This document shows, one piece after another, positions 6,915-7,220 of a DNA stretch of 7,220 nucleotides. Each line of letters starts with the position of its first letter. The stretch's first letter is position 1. The stretch is taken from NCBI GenBank assembly GCA_012960055.1, contig DUCA01000032.1, positions 1-7,220 of the forward strand. The letters are read 5' to 3'. Position numbers and translations under genes: made by a program. The notes beneath the pieces are model-generated. The model was given only the letters and a program-made list of their open reading frames with translations. It did not search any database and had not been told where the DNA came from. The DNA comes from Cycloclasticus sp. (GTDB lineage Bacteria > Pseudomonadota > Gammaproteobacteria > Methylococcales > Cycloclasticaceae).

Positions 6915-6920
6915 GCTCGT

Positions 6921-7220
6921 TTAGCTTTCCTTGTGTTTGACTGCCTGTTTAGCCCGGTGTTTATCCTGATGCATCATTTCGTCCATACAGATTGTATTAG
7001 GGGTAACACAAAGGTTTAAAATCTTGTGGTAAAGGTTGTCTTCGACGCCACCATAATAGGTAACGCGATGGCCTATAGTTTTCTTTTCTAATTCTAAAAA
7101 GGCTTCACTGCCAAGCTTTTGATTTTTGGGTGAACGAACTTTCTCAACCCATTGATTAAAGCCTTTTGTGTCTAGGCCGTGAAATTTGAAGTGCATCTTA
7201 GAGAAACCATGACCACTGTA
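6921..7220 (-). CDS. cyoA: Cytochrome bo3-type ubiquinol oxidase subunit II, C-terminal 99 residues (5' end outside window)
   Basis: The C-terminal end of the membrane-anchored cupredoxin-fold subunit II. The reading frame enters from the right edge with YSGHGFSKMHFKFHGLDTKG, matching the YSGPGFSGMKFKA region of E. coli CyoA, so the ATG near 7196 is internal and not the true start. After it come FNQWVEKV and the alpha-helical COX-ARM-like tail (about the last 80 residues), which covers the fold in quinol oxidases. No CuA ligand set is seen in this part, as expected for a quinol oxidase, although most of the cupredoxin domain is outside the window. The last 25 residues are rich in Lys, His and Met (DEMMHQDKHRAKQ), the same position as the His/Met-rich tail of E. 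coli CyoA. It is the first visible gene of the cyoABCD-SURF1 operon. Confidence 0.93.
   Translation of the reverse strand, partial: YSGHGFSKMHFKFHGLDTKGFNQWVEKVRSPKNQKLGSEAFLELEKKTIGHRVTYYGGVEDNLYHKILNLCVTPNTICMDEMMHQDKHRAKQAVKHKES

Overview
The window looks like chromosomal DNA of a gammaproteobacterium with moderate GC content, probably aerobic and ubiquinone-using. Two observations support this: the pheT-ihfA-MerR-tRNA-Pro order is familiar from Pseudomonas and its relatives, and the Cyo proteins match Escherichia coli CyoA-D closely from memory. I cannot fix the genus. A SURF1 gene after cyoD, with no cyoE next to it, is not the enterobacterial or Pseudomonas arrangement.

Left part, + strand (1-2456): the last three quarters of pheT (phenylalanyl-tRNA synthetase beta chain), then ihfA four bases downstream, then a MerR-family regulator overlapping the end of ihfA by 20 bases, then a tRNA-Pro(GGG) gene 12 bases past the regulator. 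The spacing suggests one transcript ending in the tRNA. An in-frame TGA at bases 2-4 lies exactly where the pheT homology should continue out of the window.

Middle (2457-3117): a gap of about 660 bases between two convergent gene blocks. It contains no intact recognisable gene. On the - strand it holds a decayed coding stretch of unknown family (2697 to about 2967, perhaps to 3038). Its reading frame is restored by one base at a G4 run and possibly one more at a T4 run. There are also a 39-codon ORF of unknown status, a stem-loop at 2625-2648, a 16-base perfect palindrome, and a stem-loop abutting the SURF1 stop codon.

Right part, - strand (3118-7220): a tightly packed terminal quinol oxidase operon read right to left: cyoA (only the last 99 codons are in the window), cyoB, cyoC, cyoD and a SURF1-family assembly factor. 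Gaps are 6 bases for A/B, a 4-base GTGA overlap for B/C, a 1-base TAATG overlap for C/D and 37 bases for D/SURF1. Together these encode a four-subunit proton-pumping heme-copper ubiquinol oxidase in the inner membrane plus a protein that helps put heme into subunit I. All metal and heme ligands and the D- and K-channel residues I looked for in CyoB are present. The SURF1 partner raises the question of whether heme A rather than heme O fills the active site.

I see no CRISPR array, insertion sequence or clearly new multigene system. The least explained DNA is the gene relic between the two operons.
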